From NCBI GenBank assembly GCA_023390695.1, contig JAEWCJ010000276.1, positions 1 through 6,580 of the forward strand: 6,580 nucleotides of DNA, in the 5' to 3' direction. This document shows positions 1 through 6,237 of this stretch, one piece after another (within the stretch, counting starts at the first letter, position 1; every line of letters starts with the position of its first letter). The translations under genes and the position numbers were made by a program. A model generated the notes under the pieces. The model was given only the letters and a program-made list of their open reading frames with translations, was not told the origin of the DNA and searched no databases. The DNA is from Pseudomonadota bacterium. GTDB lineage: Bacteria; Pseudomonadota; Alphaproteobacteria; Rhizobiales; Xanthobacteraceae.

Positions 1-545
1 GGATGGCTGGTGACAATGGCGATGCGGTCGGACCTGGCGTCCGCGACCTTCTCCGCCAGAGCCAGCATCTTCCCGTGATTGGAGGACCCGACCGCATCCA
101 GCGTATCCCGCCCGGCGAGAAGACGAATCAGCGCGAACAGCGCCGCCTCCGCCTTCGGGCTGCTGCGCCCCTCCTGCAATTGCGGCCATTCATCCGACAC
201 CACCGCTTGCGCATAATCGAAAATGGCTTCGCGGATCGCTCCCGTCTGCGCCAGCATGGCCTCGCGCTGGCCGTTCAGGACCAGGAGCGCCGTGCTCTCG
301 GTCTGCACGGCCTGGAACGCACGGTTCTTCTGGCTGATCGCATTGGCCAGCAGAAAGCCGAGAAACAGCGCGAACAGGACCGCGATCGAGGAGATAAACG
401 GCGTGGCCAGCGTGCATTGCCGAATGCGCCCGCTGAACCGGGAACGGCAACAGAGCCAGTGAATGAGGAGGCCGGAAGCGGCAAAGATGGCCAGCAGCCA
501 GAGAAGCACATACGCCGGAGGAAATTCCAGCCAGAAACGGAACAT
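1..545 (-). CDS. DUF4239 (bestrophin-like domain) membrane protein, 3' part outside window
   Basis: Reading the minus strand from ATG at 545 gives 181 uninterrupted codons to the left edge, so the C-terminal part is missing. The protein begins MFRFWLEFPPAYVLLWLLAI. Two membrane segments are visible, about residues 11-31 and 48-70, followed by a soluble stretch (about 72-182) rich in Ala, Glu and Gln that ends in ARSDRIAIVTSHP. This layout, with two N-terminal helices, an FLGFLLANA-type second helix and a helical middle, fits DUF4239, a family of roughly 250 residues distantly related to bestrophin anion channels; its function is not established. There is no clear Shine-Dalgarno before the ATG, but no better in-frame start is visible. 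It lies 56 bp after sitD on the same strand with no obvious terminator between, so it may be read through from the sit operon. The family call rests on memory of its pattern. Confidence 0.72.
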   Translation of the reverse strand, partial: MFRFWLEFPPAYVLLWLLAIFAASGLLIHWLCCRSRFSGRIRQCTLATPFISSIAVLFALFLGFLLANAISQKNRAFQAVQTESTALLVLNGQREAMLAQTGAIREAIFDYAQAVVSDEWPQLQEGRSSPKAEAALFALIRLLAGRDTLDAVGSSNHGKMLALAEKVADARSDRIAIVTSH

Positions 546-601
546 GAGCGCGCTCGCGTGATTCGGCAGAGCGCAAAAGATAGCAATTGTCGGCGACGCG
601 C

Positions 602-1438
602 CTAAGCGCGGACAAGGACCCCGCGTTTCGGCGCGAACAGGAAGGCGAGCACGAAGAACGCCGCCTGGATCAGCACGATGCAGGCGCCGGTCGCCCCGTC
701 GATATGGAAGCTGACGATCGTGCCGAGAGCCGCGGACACGGTTGCGACCGCCGTCGCGATCACCAGCATGCGCTCGAAGCTGTCGGTGAGCAGATACGCC
801 GTGGCGCCCGGCCCGATCAGCATGGCGATCACGAGGATGATGCCCACCGCCTTGAGCGAGGCCACGATCGTCAGCGACAGCAGGACCAGCAGGCCGTAAT
901 GCAGCACCCGCACCGGCAGGCCGATGGAGCGCGCATGGTTGGGATCGAAGCAATACAGCAGGAGATCGCGCCGCTTCAGCAGGACGATCAGCAGGGTGCC
1001 GCCCGCGACAATGGCGGTCTCGATCAGGTCGCGCACGGTCACGCCCAGCACATTGCCGAACAGGATGTGATTGAGATGCTGGTCCGTCTCCACCTTGGTG
1101 AAAATGACAAGCCCCAGCCCGAACATGCCGGAGAACACGATGCCCATCACAGTGTCCTCCTTGACGCGGCTGTTCTCCTTCAGATAGCCGGTGAACACGG
1201 CGCAGGAGAGCCCGGCGACGAAGGCGCCAAGCGCCAGCGGCAGGCTCAGGACATAGGCCAGCACGATGCCGGGCAGCACCGCATGTGAAATGGCGTCGCC
1301 CATCAGCGACCAGCCCTTGAGGACGAGGTAGCAGGAGAGTACCGCGCAGACAGCCGCAACCAGGAGCGAGACGATGAGCGCCCGCTGCATGAAGGGATAG
1401 GACAAGGGCGTCACGATCCAGTCGAGTACCGCGATCAT
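602..1438 (-). CDS. sitD: Manganese/iron ABC transporter permease SitD
   Basis: A 278-residue inner-membrane permease of the ABC-3 (TroCD/MntCD/SitCD) family. It forms the translocation channel for divalent metal together with SitC and is driven by the SitB ATPase. About eight hydrophobic segments are visible. Family landmarks are VLKGWSLMGDAISHAVLPGI (about residues 39-58, with the conserved membrane His), DPNHARSIGLP in the cytoplasmic coupling-loop region (about 166-176), GATAYLLTD, and DGATGACIVLIQ near the end, followed by FAPKRGVL. The start at 1438 overlaps the sitC stop by ATGA (1435-1438), and GGAG at 1447-1450 lies 8 nt upstream, inside sitC, so translation is probably coupled. Having two different permease genes is typical of SitABCD/YfeABCD and unlike ZnuABC, which has one. 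Family is certain; Mn versus Fe preference is inferred. Confidence 0.93.
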   Translation of the reverse strand: MIAVLDWIVTPLSYPFMQRALIVSLLVAAVCAVLSCYLVLKGWSLMGDAISHAVLPGIVLAYVLSLPLALGAFVAGLSCAVFTGYLKENSRVKEDTVMGIVFSGMFGLGLVIFTKVETDQHLNHILFGNVLGVTVRDLIETAIVAGGTLLIVLLKRRDLLLYCFDPNHARSIGLPVRVLHYGLLVLLSLTIVASLKAVGIILVIAMLIGPGATAYLLTDSFERMLVIATAVATVSAALGTIVSFHIDGATGACIVLIQAAFFVLAFLFAPKRGVLVRA

Positions 1439-2307
1439 GCCGTCAACTCCACCGACTTGCGCCTGCGCCGCGCGGCCAGAACGCCGTGCTTGGGCGCGAA
1501 ATAGAACGCCGCGAGGAACAGCAGGGTCTGCAGCGTCACGATCACGCCGCCGGTCGCCCCGTCGAGGAAATAGCTGATATAGGCGCCGACGAAGCTCGTG
1601 ACGACGCCAAGCGCGACGCTGATCGCGATCAGGCGCCCGAAACGGTCGGTGAGCAGATAGGCCGTCGCGCCAGGCGTCACCACCATGGCGATGACGAGGC
1701 AGGCCCCGACCGTCTGCAACGCCGCCACCGTGCAGGCGCTGAGCAGCGTGAAGAAGACGACCTTCAGCAGGGTGGTGTTGATGCCGATCGAACGGGCGTG
1801 GTTCTCGTCGAAGAAAGTTACCATCAGGTCCTTCCAGATCAGGACCATGACGGCGAGCGACACCGTGGCGATCGCCGCCACCTGCACCACATCCTCGTCG
1901 TCAATGGCGAGGATGTTGCCGAGCACGAAGGTCTGGATCCTCACCGAAGTGGGCCAGATCGAAGCCATCAGCAGGCCAAGCGCGAACAGCGAGGTGAAGA
2001 CGAGCCCGATCACCGCATCTTCGCGCAGACGCGATTTCTGCTTGACGAATTGCATGCCGCCCGCGGCCAGAAGGCCGGCGAAGAATGCGCCGACCGCAAA
2101 GGGCGCGCCGATGATATAGGCGGCGGCCACACCGGGCACGATGGAATGCGCCAGCGCGTCGCCCATCAGCGACCAGCCCTTGAGCATCAGATAGGCGGAG
2201 AGGAAGGCGCACACGCCGCCGACCAGCGCGCTCACCCACATCGCCTTCAGCATGTAGCCATAGCTGAACGGCACCAGCAATTCGGCGAGCAGCGATTCCT
2301 CGCCCAT
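1435..2307 (-). CDS. sitC: Manganese/iron ABC transporter permease SitC
   Basis: A 290-residue inner-membrane permease, paralogous to SitD, with which it should form a heterodimeric channel. Landmarks in order are the N-terminal FSYGYMLKAMWVSALVGG, LKGWSLMGDALAHSIVPG (about residues 42-59), FDENHARSIGIN in the cytoplasmic loop thought to touch the ATPase, TPGATAYLLTDRFGR, DGATGG and FYFAPKHGVL. The tail ends in a basic ARRRRKSVELTA. An in-frame ATG exists 45 bp upstream (2352), but it lies inside sitB; I chose 2307 because the family normally begins close to this point and because GAGGGGGG (2313-2320) sits 5 nt ahead. The sitB stop and this ATG are separated by one base (TGAGATG), implying coupled translation. 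The 3' end overlaps sitD by 4 bp. Confidence 0.92.
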   Translation of the reverse strand: MGEESLLAELLVPFSYGYMLKAMWVSALVGGVCAFLSAYLMLKGWSLMGDALAHSIVPGVAAAYIIGAPFAVGAFFAGLLAAGGMQFVKQKSRLREDAVIGLVFTSLFALGLLMASIWPTSVRIQTFVLGNILAIDDEDVVQVAAIATVSLAVMVLIWKDLMVTFFDENHARSIGINTTLLKVVFFTLLSACTVAALQTVGACLVIAMVVTPGATAYLLTDRFGRLIAISVALGVVTSFVGAYISYFLDGATGGVIVTLQTLLFLAAFYFAPKHGVLAARRRRKSVELTA

Positions 2308-2308
2308 C

Positions 2309-3211
2309 TCAGCCCCCCTCGCCCGGTTCGCGCTGGCGCGGCTTGTCGCCATAGAAAACCAGCGGCCGTTCGTCGTCGGTCAAAACGGTCACGCTGCGAG
2401 CATCGTCGTCGTCATGCAGCGCGCGGCCGCCAAGCTGGAAGTTGCGCAGCACGCCACCGAAAGCACGTTCGAGATTTTTCTGGGTGAACACCTCCGATGT
2501 CGGCCCGGCCGCCAGCACCGTCTTGTTCAGGAGCACCACCCGGTCGCAGAAATCCGGCACGCTGCCGAGATTGTGCGTGGAGACCAGCATCAGGTGCCCG
2601 GAGGCGCGCAACTCCCGCAGCAGCGAGATGATCGCGGTCTCCGTCTTCACGTCGACGCCGGTAAACGGCTCGTCGAGCAGGATGATGCGCCCTTCCTGCG
2701 CCAGCGAGCGTGCAAGGAACACGCGCTTCTTCTGTCCTCCGCTCAATTCGCCGATCTGCCGGTGGCGATAGGCGCTCATCCCGACCCGCTCCAGGGCCTC
2801 GTCCACCTTGTAGCGATCCGCGCGCGAGGGGATGCGCAGGAAATTCATGTGGCCGTAGCGCCCCATCATCACCACGGTCTCGACCAGCACCGGGAAGTTC
2901 CAATCGACATCCTCGCTCTGCGGCACATAGGCGACGATGTTCTTCTTCAGCGCCTCCTCGACCGGCAAGCCGCACAACCGCACCTCGCCGCGCGAGGGCT
3001 GCACGAAGCCCATGATCGCCTTGAAGATGGTGGACTTGCCGCTGCCATTCACGCCGACCAAAGCGCAAATGGTGCTGGGGTCGAGTTCGAAGGACGCATC
3101 GCGCACGGCGGTGAAGCCGTTCGGATAGGTCACGCTCAGATCACGCACCGAAATACTGGCGCCGGGCGAAGGCGCGAGGGCGGCGGGCGCGACTTTGCCC
3201 TGTGCGGTCAT
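2309..3211 (-). CDS. sitB: Manganese/iron ABC transporter ATP-binding protein SitB
   Basis: A 300-residue cytoplasmic ATPase powering metal import through SitCD. The nucleotide-binding domain is complete: Walker [10 protein letters not shown] (residues 53-61), Q-loop Gln98 in VPQSEDVDW, signature LSGGQ (156-160), Walker B IILLDEP (176-182), and H-loop His213 in VSTHN. The [13 protein letters not shown] segment is characteristic of the metal-ion (MntB/ZnuC/TroB) ATPase branch. The open frame extends 87 codons further upstream, but that stretch is antisense-like shadow of sitA's end. ATG at 3211 overlaps the sitA stop as ATGA (3208-3211) and is the natural start, although its Shine-Dalgarno is weak. 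After the ATPase core there is an extra tail (about 262-300) with an acidic LHDDDDAR run and [14 protein letters not shown]; its role is unknown to me. Confidence 0.93.
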   Translation of the reverse strand: MTAQGKVAPAALAPSPGASISVRDLSVTYPNGFTAVRDASFELDPSTICALVGVNGSGKSTIFKAIMGFVQPSRGEVRLCGLPVEEALKKNIVAYVPQSEDVDWNFPVLVETVVMMGRYGHMNFLRIPSRADRYKVDEALERVGMSAYRHRQIGELSGGQKKRVFLARSLAQEGRIILLDEPFTGVDVKTETAIISLLRELRASGHLMLVSTHNLGSVPDFCDRVVLLNKTVLAAGPTSEVFTQKNLERAFGGVLRNFQLGGRALHDDDDARSVTVLTDDERPLVFYGDKPRQREPGEGG

Positions 3212-4125
3212 TTTCCGAAGCCTTTGGCGATTGTTTCGACCGTGACCTTCAGCAGATCGAGATAGGTTGGCACCGGCCCACCCGCCGCGCTCAGCGAATC
3301 GACATAAAGGACTCCACCGTATCGCGCACCGCTCTCGCGTGCGACCTGCTTGGTGGCGCGATCCGAGATCGTGCTTTCGCTGAAGACCACCGGAATCTTG
3401 TTCTTGCGCACGAGGTCGATCACCTTGCGGACCTGTTTCGGCGTGCCCTGTTCGTCGGCGTTGATCGGCCACAGATAGGCTTCGCGCATGTTGTAGTCAC
3501 GCGTCAGATAGCTGAATGCGCCTTCGCTCGAAACCAGCCAGCGCTGGTTCTCAGGTATTCCGGCCAGGCGCTTGCGCAGGGGTTCGTCGAGCGCCTTGAT
3601 CTGCGCCGCATAGGCGGCGGCGTTCTTGTTGTAAGCGTCCGCATTTTTTGCGTCATATTTGACCAGCGCCTTGCGGATATTCTCGACATAGATCAGCGCG
3701 TTCGACGGGGACATCCAGGCATGCGGGTTGGGCTTGCCGGTGTAAGGCCCTTCGGTGATGCCCATCGGCTCGATGCCTTCGGTGACGACGACGCTTGGCA
3801 CCTCTTTCACATTATCGAAGAAGCGTTCGAACCAGCGCTCGAGGTTGAAGCCGTTCCACAGCACCAAGTCGGCCGCCTGCGCGCGCACGATGTCGAGCGG
3901 GGTCGGCTGATAGTCGTGAATCTCCGCCCCCGGCTTGGTGATCGATTCCACGATCGCTTTGTCACCAGCGACGTTCTGCGCGATGTCCTGAATCACGGTG
4001 AACGTCGTGACCACGCGGAAGGGCCTGCCCGGCACCGACTGTGCCCGCGCACCATCATCCAGAACGAGACCGGCCAGCACAGTCGCAATGGCCCCAATCG
4101 CAAAACGCCGGCAAATCAGCCGCAT
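3208..4125 (-). CDS. sitA: Periplasmic manganese/iron-binding protein SitA
   Basis: A 305-residue metal-binding protein of the cluster A-I (ZinT/TroA/PsaA, Pfam ZnuA-like) family, which hands Mn2+ or Fe2+ to SitCD. The signal peptide is residues 1 to about 28 (basic MRLICRR, hydrophobic core, ARA-Q cleavage site); there is no lipobox Cys, so it should be soluble in the periplasm. Likely metal ligands are His70 ([11 protein letters not shown]), His135 (NPHAWMSP), Glu201 (SSEGAFSYL) and Asp276 (YVDSLS), the His-His-Glu-Asp set with spacing close to that of pneumococcal PsaA. The Glu in the third position and the lack of a His-rich loop argue against a zinc (ZnuA) role. GGAGGG (4133-4138) lies 7 nt before the ATG. 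It is the first gene of the operon and divergent from the porin. Confidence 0.94.
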   Translation of the reverse strand: MRLICRRFAIGAIATVLAGLVLDDGARAQSVPGRPFRVVTTFTVIQDIAQNVAGDKAIVESITKPGAEIHDYQPTPLDIVRAQAADLVLWNGFNLERWFERFFDNVKEVPSVVVTEGIEPMGITEGPYTGKPNPHAWMSPSNALIYVENIRKALVKYDAKNADAYNKNAAAYAAQIKALDEPLRKRLAGIPENQRWLVSSEGAFSYLTRDYNMREAYLWPINADEQGTPKQVRKVIDLVRKNKIPVVFSESTISDRATKQVARESGARYGGVLYVDSLSAAGGPVPTYLDLLKVTVETIAKGFGK

Positions 4126-4188
4126 CCGTCAGCCCTCCAATTGAAACGCAACCCACCTCCCCTCTGCCGGTCAGGCATCGAGATGCAA

Positions 4189-4205
4189 TTGCAAATTACT
4201 CGCAA
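4189..4205. promoter_or_regulatory. Mur/Fur-like operator box 1 (sitA-proximal)
   Basis: TTGCAAATTACTCGCAA is a 6-5-6 interrupted palindrome with 5 of 6 arm positions complementary. It matches box 2 at 13 of 17 positions, including all of the right arm TCGCAA. It sits 63 bp ahead of the sitA ATG and over the predicted sitA transcription start. Alphaproteobacterial Mur (Mn-responsive Fur) is known to repress sitABCD in Rhizobium leguminosarum through two Mur-responsive sequences; assignment to Mur here is inferred from motif shape and context. Confidence 0.65.
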
Positions 4206-4207
4206 GA

Positions 4208-4236
4208 AGATTGCCTCAACCCCCGACCCGTGTCAA
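4208..4236 (-). promoter_or_regulatory. Candidate sitA promoter
   Basis: On the minus strand a consensus TTGACA (-35, at 4236-4231) is followed after 17 bp by CAATCT (4213-4208), a poor -10. Transcription would start near 4200, within box 1, leaving a leader of roughly 75 nt. The -35 is striking; the -10 is weak, so the exact start is uncertain. Confidence 0.4.
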
Positions 4237-4238
4237 AT
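4211..4238 (+). promoter_or_regulatory. Candidate porin promoter
   Basis: On the plus strand TTGCCT (4211-4216) and TCAAAT (4233-4238), 16 bp apart, each match the sigma-70 consensus at 4 of 6 positions. Transcription would start near 4245, inside box 2. It occupies the same bases as the candidate sitA promoter on the other strand, so the two would compete for polymerase. This is a weak prediction from base matches only. Confidence 0.32.
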
Positions 4239-4242
4239 CTTT

Positions 4243-4259
4243 TTGCGATTCATTCGCAA
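4243..4259. promoter_or_regulatory. Mur/Fur-like operator box 2 (porin-proximal)
   Basis: TTGCGATTCATTCGCAA is a perfect 6-5-6 palindrome (TTGCGA / TCGCAA). It lies 22 bp before the porin ATG at 4282, about where transcription of the porin would begin, so a bound repressor would block that promoter. The start-to-start distance to box 1 is 54 bp, close to five helical turns, so two bound dimers would face roughly the same side of the DNA. Confidence 0.68.
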
Positions 4260-4281
4260 CAAGACTGGAGTGGTGGAAAAT

Positions 4282-5658
4282 ATGGAAAATTGCATACTCG
4301 GAAGAATGCGCGCAGCGGGCCATGGTTTCGCGGCTGTCTGTCTGGTGGCGTCCGCATGCAGCGCATGGGGATCGGAATTGGCGCCCGCCGGACACGACCA
4401 GCTGACCGGCGACTGGGGCGGCGGCCGCACGGCCCTGCAGCAGCGGGGCATCGAAATCGGCATCCACTATATCGGCGAGACACTCCGAATCTCCGGCGGC
4501 GCACATCCGGGCACAACATTCGAAGGCCGCCTCGACGTCACCGTCGACACCGATCTTGAAAAGTTCATCGGCTGGACCGGCGCCAAAACCCATATCCGCG
4601 CATTTCAAATTCACAATGGAGGGCGCAACGCGGCGGACAATGTCGGCAGCCTCGCCGACCCAAGCAACATCGACGCGCTGCCGACGACGCGGCTGTTCAC
4701 GGCGTGGTTCGAGCAGGAATTCGGCAAGGCCGGATCGATCGCAGCCGGTCTGCTCGCGGCCGATGACTATTTCCTGGTCGGCCGGACCGCCAGCGGCCTG
4801 ATCAACGGGACCTTCGGATGGGCCACGATCGCGTCGGCCAATCTGCCAAGCGGCGGCCCCGCCTATCCCCTCAGTTCCCCCGGCGTGCGGCTCAAAATCA
4901 ATGCGACTGAAAATCTCTCTATCGCGGCCGCAGTCCTGAGCGGCGATCCGGCCGGCAAGAATTGCCAGGACGACAATCCTCAAGTCTGCAACAAGCGCGG
5001 CACCACATTCAGCTTTTCCGGCGGCGCATTGTGGGCTTTTGGACTCGACTACGGGGTCAACCAGGAGAAGGATTCGACGGGACTGGCCGCGTCCTACAAA
5101 CTCGGCGGCTGGTATCACACCGGCAATTTCGCGGATCAGCGCATTGGCACCGACGGGGCCGGAAATGTCATCACGCTCGCGCTGGATCCGGAGACTACGC
5201 TCAACCATCGCGGCAACTGGGGCATCTACGGGATCATCGATCAGATGCTGTGGCGTGGCGGGCCGGCCAGCATCAGCGTCTTCACCCGCGCGGGCATTGT
5301 GCCGTCCGACCGCAACCTTGTCTCATGGTATGTCGATGGCGGCATTGGCTTCAAAGGACTCATCCGCGGACGCGAGGACGACATCCTTACATTCGGCGTC
5401 GCGCATTCGCATGTCAGCAAGAATGCGGCGGCGCTCGATCGCGACATTGCTGCGCTGGGCGGAGCACCCTACCCGATCCGCAGCAGCGAGACGGTATTCG
5501 AGCTGAGTTACATTGCCCAGATCACGCCCTGGTGGTCGATCCAGCCGGACCTGCAATACATCGTCAGACCCGGCGGCAATGTTCCCGATCCGCTCGATCC
5601 CAGCCGCACGATCGGCAACGCTTTTCTGATCGGCGCACGCACCACCGTGACGTTCTGA
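4282..5658 (+). CDS. OprB-family outer-membrane porin, probable MnoP-like manganese porin
   Basis: A 458-residue beta-barrel porin of the carbohydrate-selective OprB family. It has a signal peptide (about residues 1-31, basic GRMRAAGHG then hydrophobic FAAVCLVASACSAWG), the N-terminal family motif LTGDWGGGRTALQQRGIEI (41-59), a long beta-rich body, and the C-terminal signature TPWWSIQPDLQYIVRPGG (415-432) ending in the terminal Phe needed for barrel assembly. Residues 228 and 236 are a Cys pair in a loop. Start: ATG 4282 gives a sensible signal peptide; GTG at 4270 or 4273 and ATG at 4306 are alternatives, and the Shine-Dalgarno (GGAG 4267-4270) is rather far. The frame is open 360 codons further upstream, but that is antisense to sitA. 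Established: MnoP, an OprB-type protein of Bradyrhizobium japonicum, is a Mur-regulated Mn2+ channel. Here, divergence from sitABCD and shared Mur-like boxes suggest the same job; a sugar porin remains possible. Confidence 0.88.
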   Translation: MENCILGRMRAAGHGFAAVCLVASACSAWGSELAPAGHDQLTGDWGGGRTALQQRGIEIGIHYIGETLRISGGAHPGTTFEGRLDVTVDTDLEKFIGWTGAKTHIRAFQIHNGGRNAADNVGSLADPSNIDALPTTRLFTAWFEQEFGKAGSIAAGLLAADDYFLVGRTASGLINGTFGWATIASANLPSGGPAYPLSSPGVRLKINATENLSIAAAVLSGDPAGKNCQDDNPQVCNKRGTTFSFSGGALWAFGLDYGVNQEKDSTGLAASYKLGGWYHTGNFADQRIGTDGAGNVITLALDPETTLNHRGNWGIYGIIDQMLWRGGPASISVFTRAGIVPSDRNLVSWYVDGGIGFKGLIRGREDDILTFGVAHSHVSKNAAALDRDIAALGGAPYPIRSSETVFELSYIAQITPWWSIQPDLQYIVRPGGNVPDPLDPSRTIGNAFLIGARTTVTF

Positions 5659-5669
5659 TCTGACAATGC

Positions 5670-5700
5670 ATTTTGGCGGCGGAGCGAATCCTGCCAAAGT
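5670..5700 (+). terminator. Hairpin after porin gene, possible weak terminator or processing site
   Basis: Beginning 12 nt after the porin stop, ATTTTGGCGG (5670-5679) can pair with CTGCCAAAGT (5691-5700): 10 pairs including two G-U, with an 11-nt loop. No run of T follows, so a classic intrinsic terminator is doubtful; it could stabilise the porin mRNA end or reduce read-through into the next gene. Confidence 0.33.
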
Positions 5701-5729
5701 TCATAACGCATGACAGGAGACCGGGCGTT

Positions 5730-5969
5730 ATGATCCGCATGGGCAGCTTCGCTTCCGCCGCTATCGTGTTCATGGCGCTTGCCGGCATCGCCGCCGCGGC
5801 GCCGATTCCCCTGAGCCAGGAGCCGGAGGATTTGCGCGCTGGCCAGAAAGTGCGCGTCGACGATGGCACCTGCCCAGCCGGACACGTGAAGGAAGTCATG
5901 GGGACTGCGGTGCGTCAGAGCAACGGCGACGTCGTGGTCCAGCGCATCCGCACCTGCGTGCGGCGCTGA
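5730..5969 (+). CDS. Small secreted two-cysteine protein, DUF6719-like
   Basis: A 79-residue protein. Residues 1 to about 24 (MIRMGSFASAAIVFMALAGI followed by AAAA) form a signal peptide with cleavage near AAA-AP, leaving a mature protein of about 55 residues. The mature part has EDLRAGQKVRVDDGTCPAGHVKEV, then an RTCVRR C-terminus; Cys48 and Cys76 could form a disulfide in the periplasm. The 'G-Q-V-VDDGTCPAG-KEV ... R-C-R' pattern resembles DUF6719 proteins of Bradyrhizobium and relatives, of unknown function; that name is from memory and uncertain. Start 5730 is chosen because AGGAGA (5715-5720) lies 9 nt upstream and the signal peptide begins there; a TTG extension to 5673 lacks support. 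It follows the porin by 71 bp on the same strand and may be co-transcribed. Confidence 0.78.
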   Translation: MIRMGSFASAAIVFMALAGIAAAAPIPLSQEPEDLRAGQKVRVDDGTCPAGHVKEVMGTAVRQSNGDVVVQRIRTCVRR

Positions 5970-6000
5970 CGCGGCTCAACGAGTTCGGGCTACGCCGCAG

Positions 6001-6237
6001 TTATCGCCTTTGCCGCGGTCCGGTTTCGCCGGCCTTGCCCAGTTCATGCACGGGATGACGCGCATCACCGCGCCGGTTCCGCGGCCGCGCATACACGATC
6101 ACCGCCTCTGGATGCCGGGCCTTGACTTCCAGCGCGGCCGCGAGCGCATCCGCCGCCTCGACAGTGACGTGATCCGTCCGCGCCTGCAATTTGAAACCGA
6201 CGGTGAATGCCACGGCCCTGCTCCCGCGCGCTGCCAT
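6001..6237 (-). CDS. Conserved-looking small protein of unknown function downstream of YbaK-like gene
   Basis: From ATG 6237 this is 78 residues; from GTG 6213 it is 70. It shares TGATG (6235-6239) with the end of the YbaK-like gene, a usual sign of coupled translation. However, GGAG (6221-6224) lies 7 nt ahead of the GTG, and the protein from there begins with a tidy strand, VAFTVGFKLQ, so the GTG may be the true start. The sequence reads as a strand (FTVGFKLQART), a second strand (HVTVEAADA), an Ala/Glu helix (ALAAALEVKARHPE), a strand (AVIVYARP), and a basic, flexible tail (RNRRGDARHP ... RQRR). The regular pattern and coupling suggest a real gene. No signal peptide or membrane segment. 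I do not recognise the family; nucleic-acid binding by the basic tail is a guess. Confidence 0.62.
   Translation of the reverse strand: MAARGSRAVAFTVGFKLQARTDHVTVEAADALAAALEVKARHPEAVIVYARPRNRRGDARHPVHELGKAGETGPRQRR
6214..6224 (-). promoter_or_regulatory. Internal Shine-Dalgarno favouring GTG start at 6213
   Basis: On the minus strand GGAG (6224-6221) followed by 7 nt precedes GTG at 6213. The ATG at 6237 has no purine-rich site ahead of it and would rely on re-initiation from the TGATG overlap. This makes the shorter 70-residue product at least as likely as the 78-residue one. Confidence 0.45.

Larger units (their letters stand above)
4126..4281. promoter_or_regulatory. Shared divergent control region between sitABCD and porin gene
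   Basis: This 156-bp spacer is the only sizeable non-coding stretch. It is visibly more AT-rich than its surroundings around 4181-4260 and contains stacked dyads: GCATC-GA-GATGC (4175-4186), TGCAATTGCA (4184-4193), and two 17-bp Mur/Fur-like boxes (4189-4205, 4243-4259). Any promoter for either divergent unit must lie here, so joint metal control of porin and transporter is the natural inference. I saw no Irr-type ICE box and no yybP-ykoY manganese riboswitch pattern. Confidence 0.8.

Noticed and set aside
546..601. Terminator between sitD and the DUF4239 gene
   Set aside because: Only a short self-complementary GAGCGCGCTC is present near 546-555 with no T-run; no convincing stem-loop.
587..1288. 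Long plus-strand frame opposite sitD, rich in His, Asp, Arg and Gln
   Set aside because: Composition is the usual antisense shadow of a membrane protein gene in GC-rich DNA, with no recognisable domain.
1486..2487. 333-codon plus-strand frame opposite sitC and the sitB end
   Set aside because: Charged, repetitive antisense composition with no domain; sitC and sitB are unambiguous on the other strand.
3212..3472. 87-codon N-terminal extension of SitB
   Set aside because: It overlaps the 3' end of sitA in another frame, has no family similarity, and the ATGA overlap at 3208-3211 marks the normal start.
602..4125. Zinc transporter ZnuABC
   Set aside because: There are two permease genes where Znu has one, SitA has Glu201 and Asp276 as likely ligands and lacks a His-rich loop, and the operators look Mur-like.
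4126..4200. Manganese riboswitch (yybP-ykoY) in the sitA leader
   Set aside because: The leader is only about 75 nt and I could not find the family's conserved loop pattern or a following terminator.
3202..4281. Plus-strand open frame continuous with the porin, which would give an 818-residue protein
   Set aside because: The extra 360 codons lie opposite sitA and the intergenic operators. SitA has full family motifs and ligands, while the porin signal peptide begins at 4282, so the extension is a shadow.
4216..5208. 330-codon minus-strand frame opposite the porin
   Set aside because: The porin frame carries signal peptide, family motifs and terminal Phe; the minus frame has none and would cover the control region.
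5959..5999. Inverted repeat TGCGGCG / CGCCGCA between the convergent ends, as a bidirectional terminator
   Set aside because: The 7-bp arms are 27 nt apart, one overlaps the coding end, and no T-run follows on either strand; chance in GC-rich DNA is likely.
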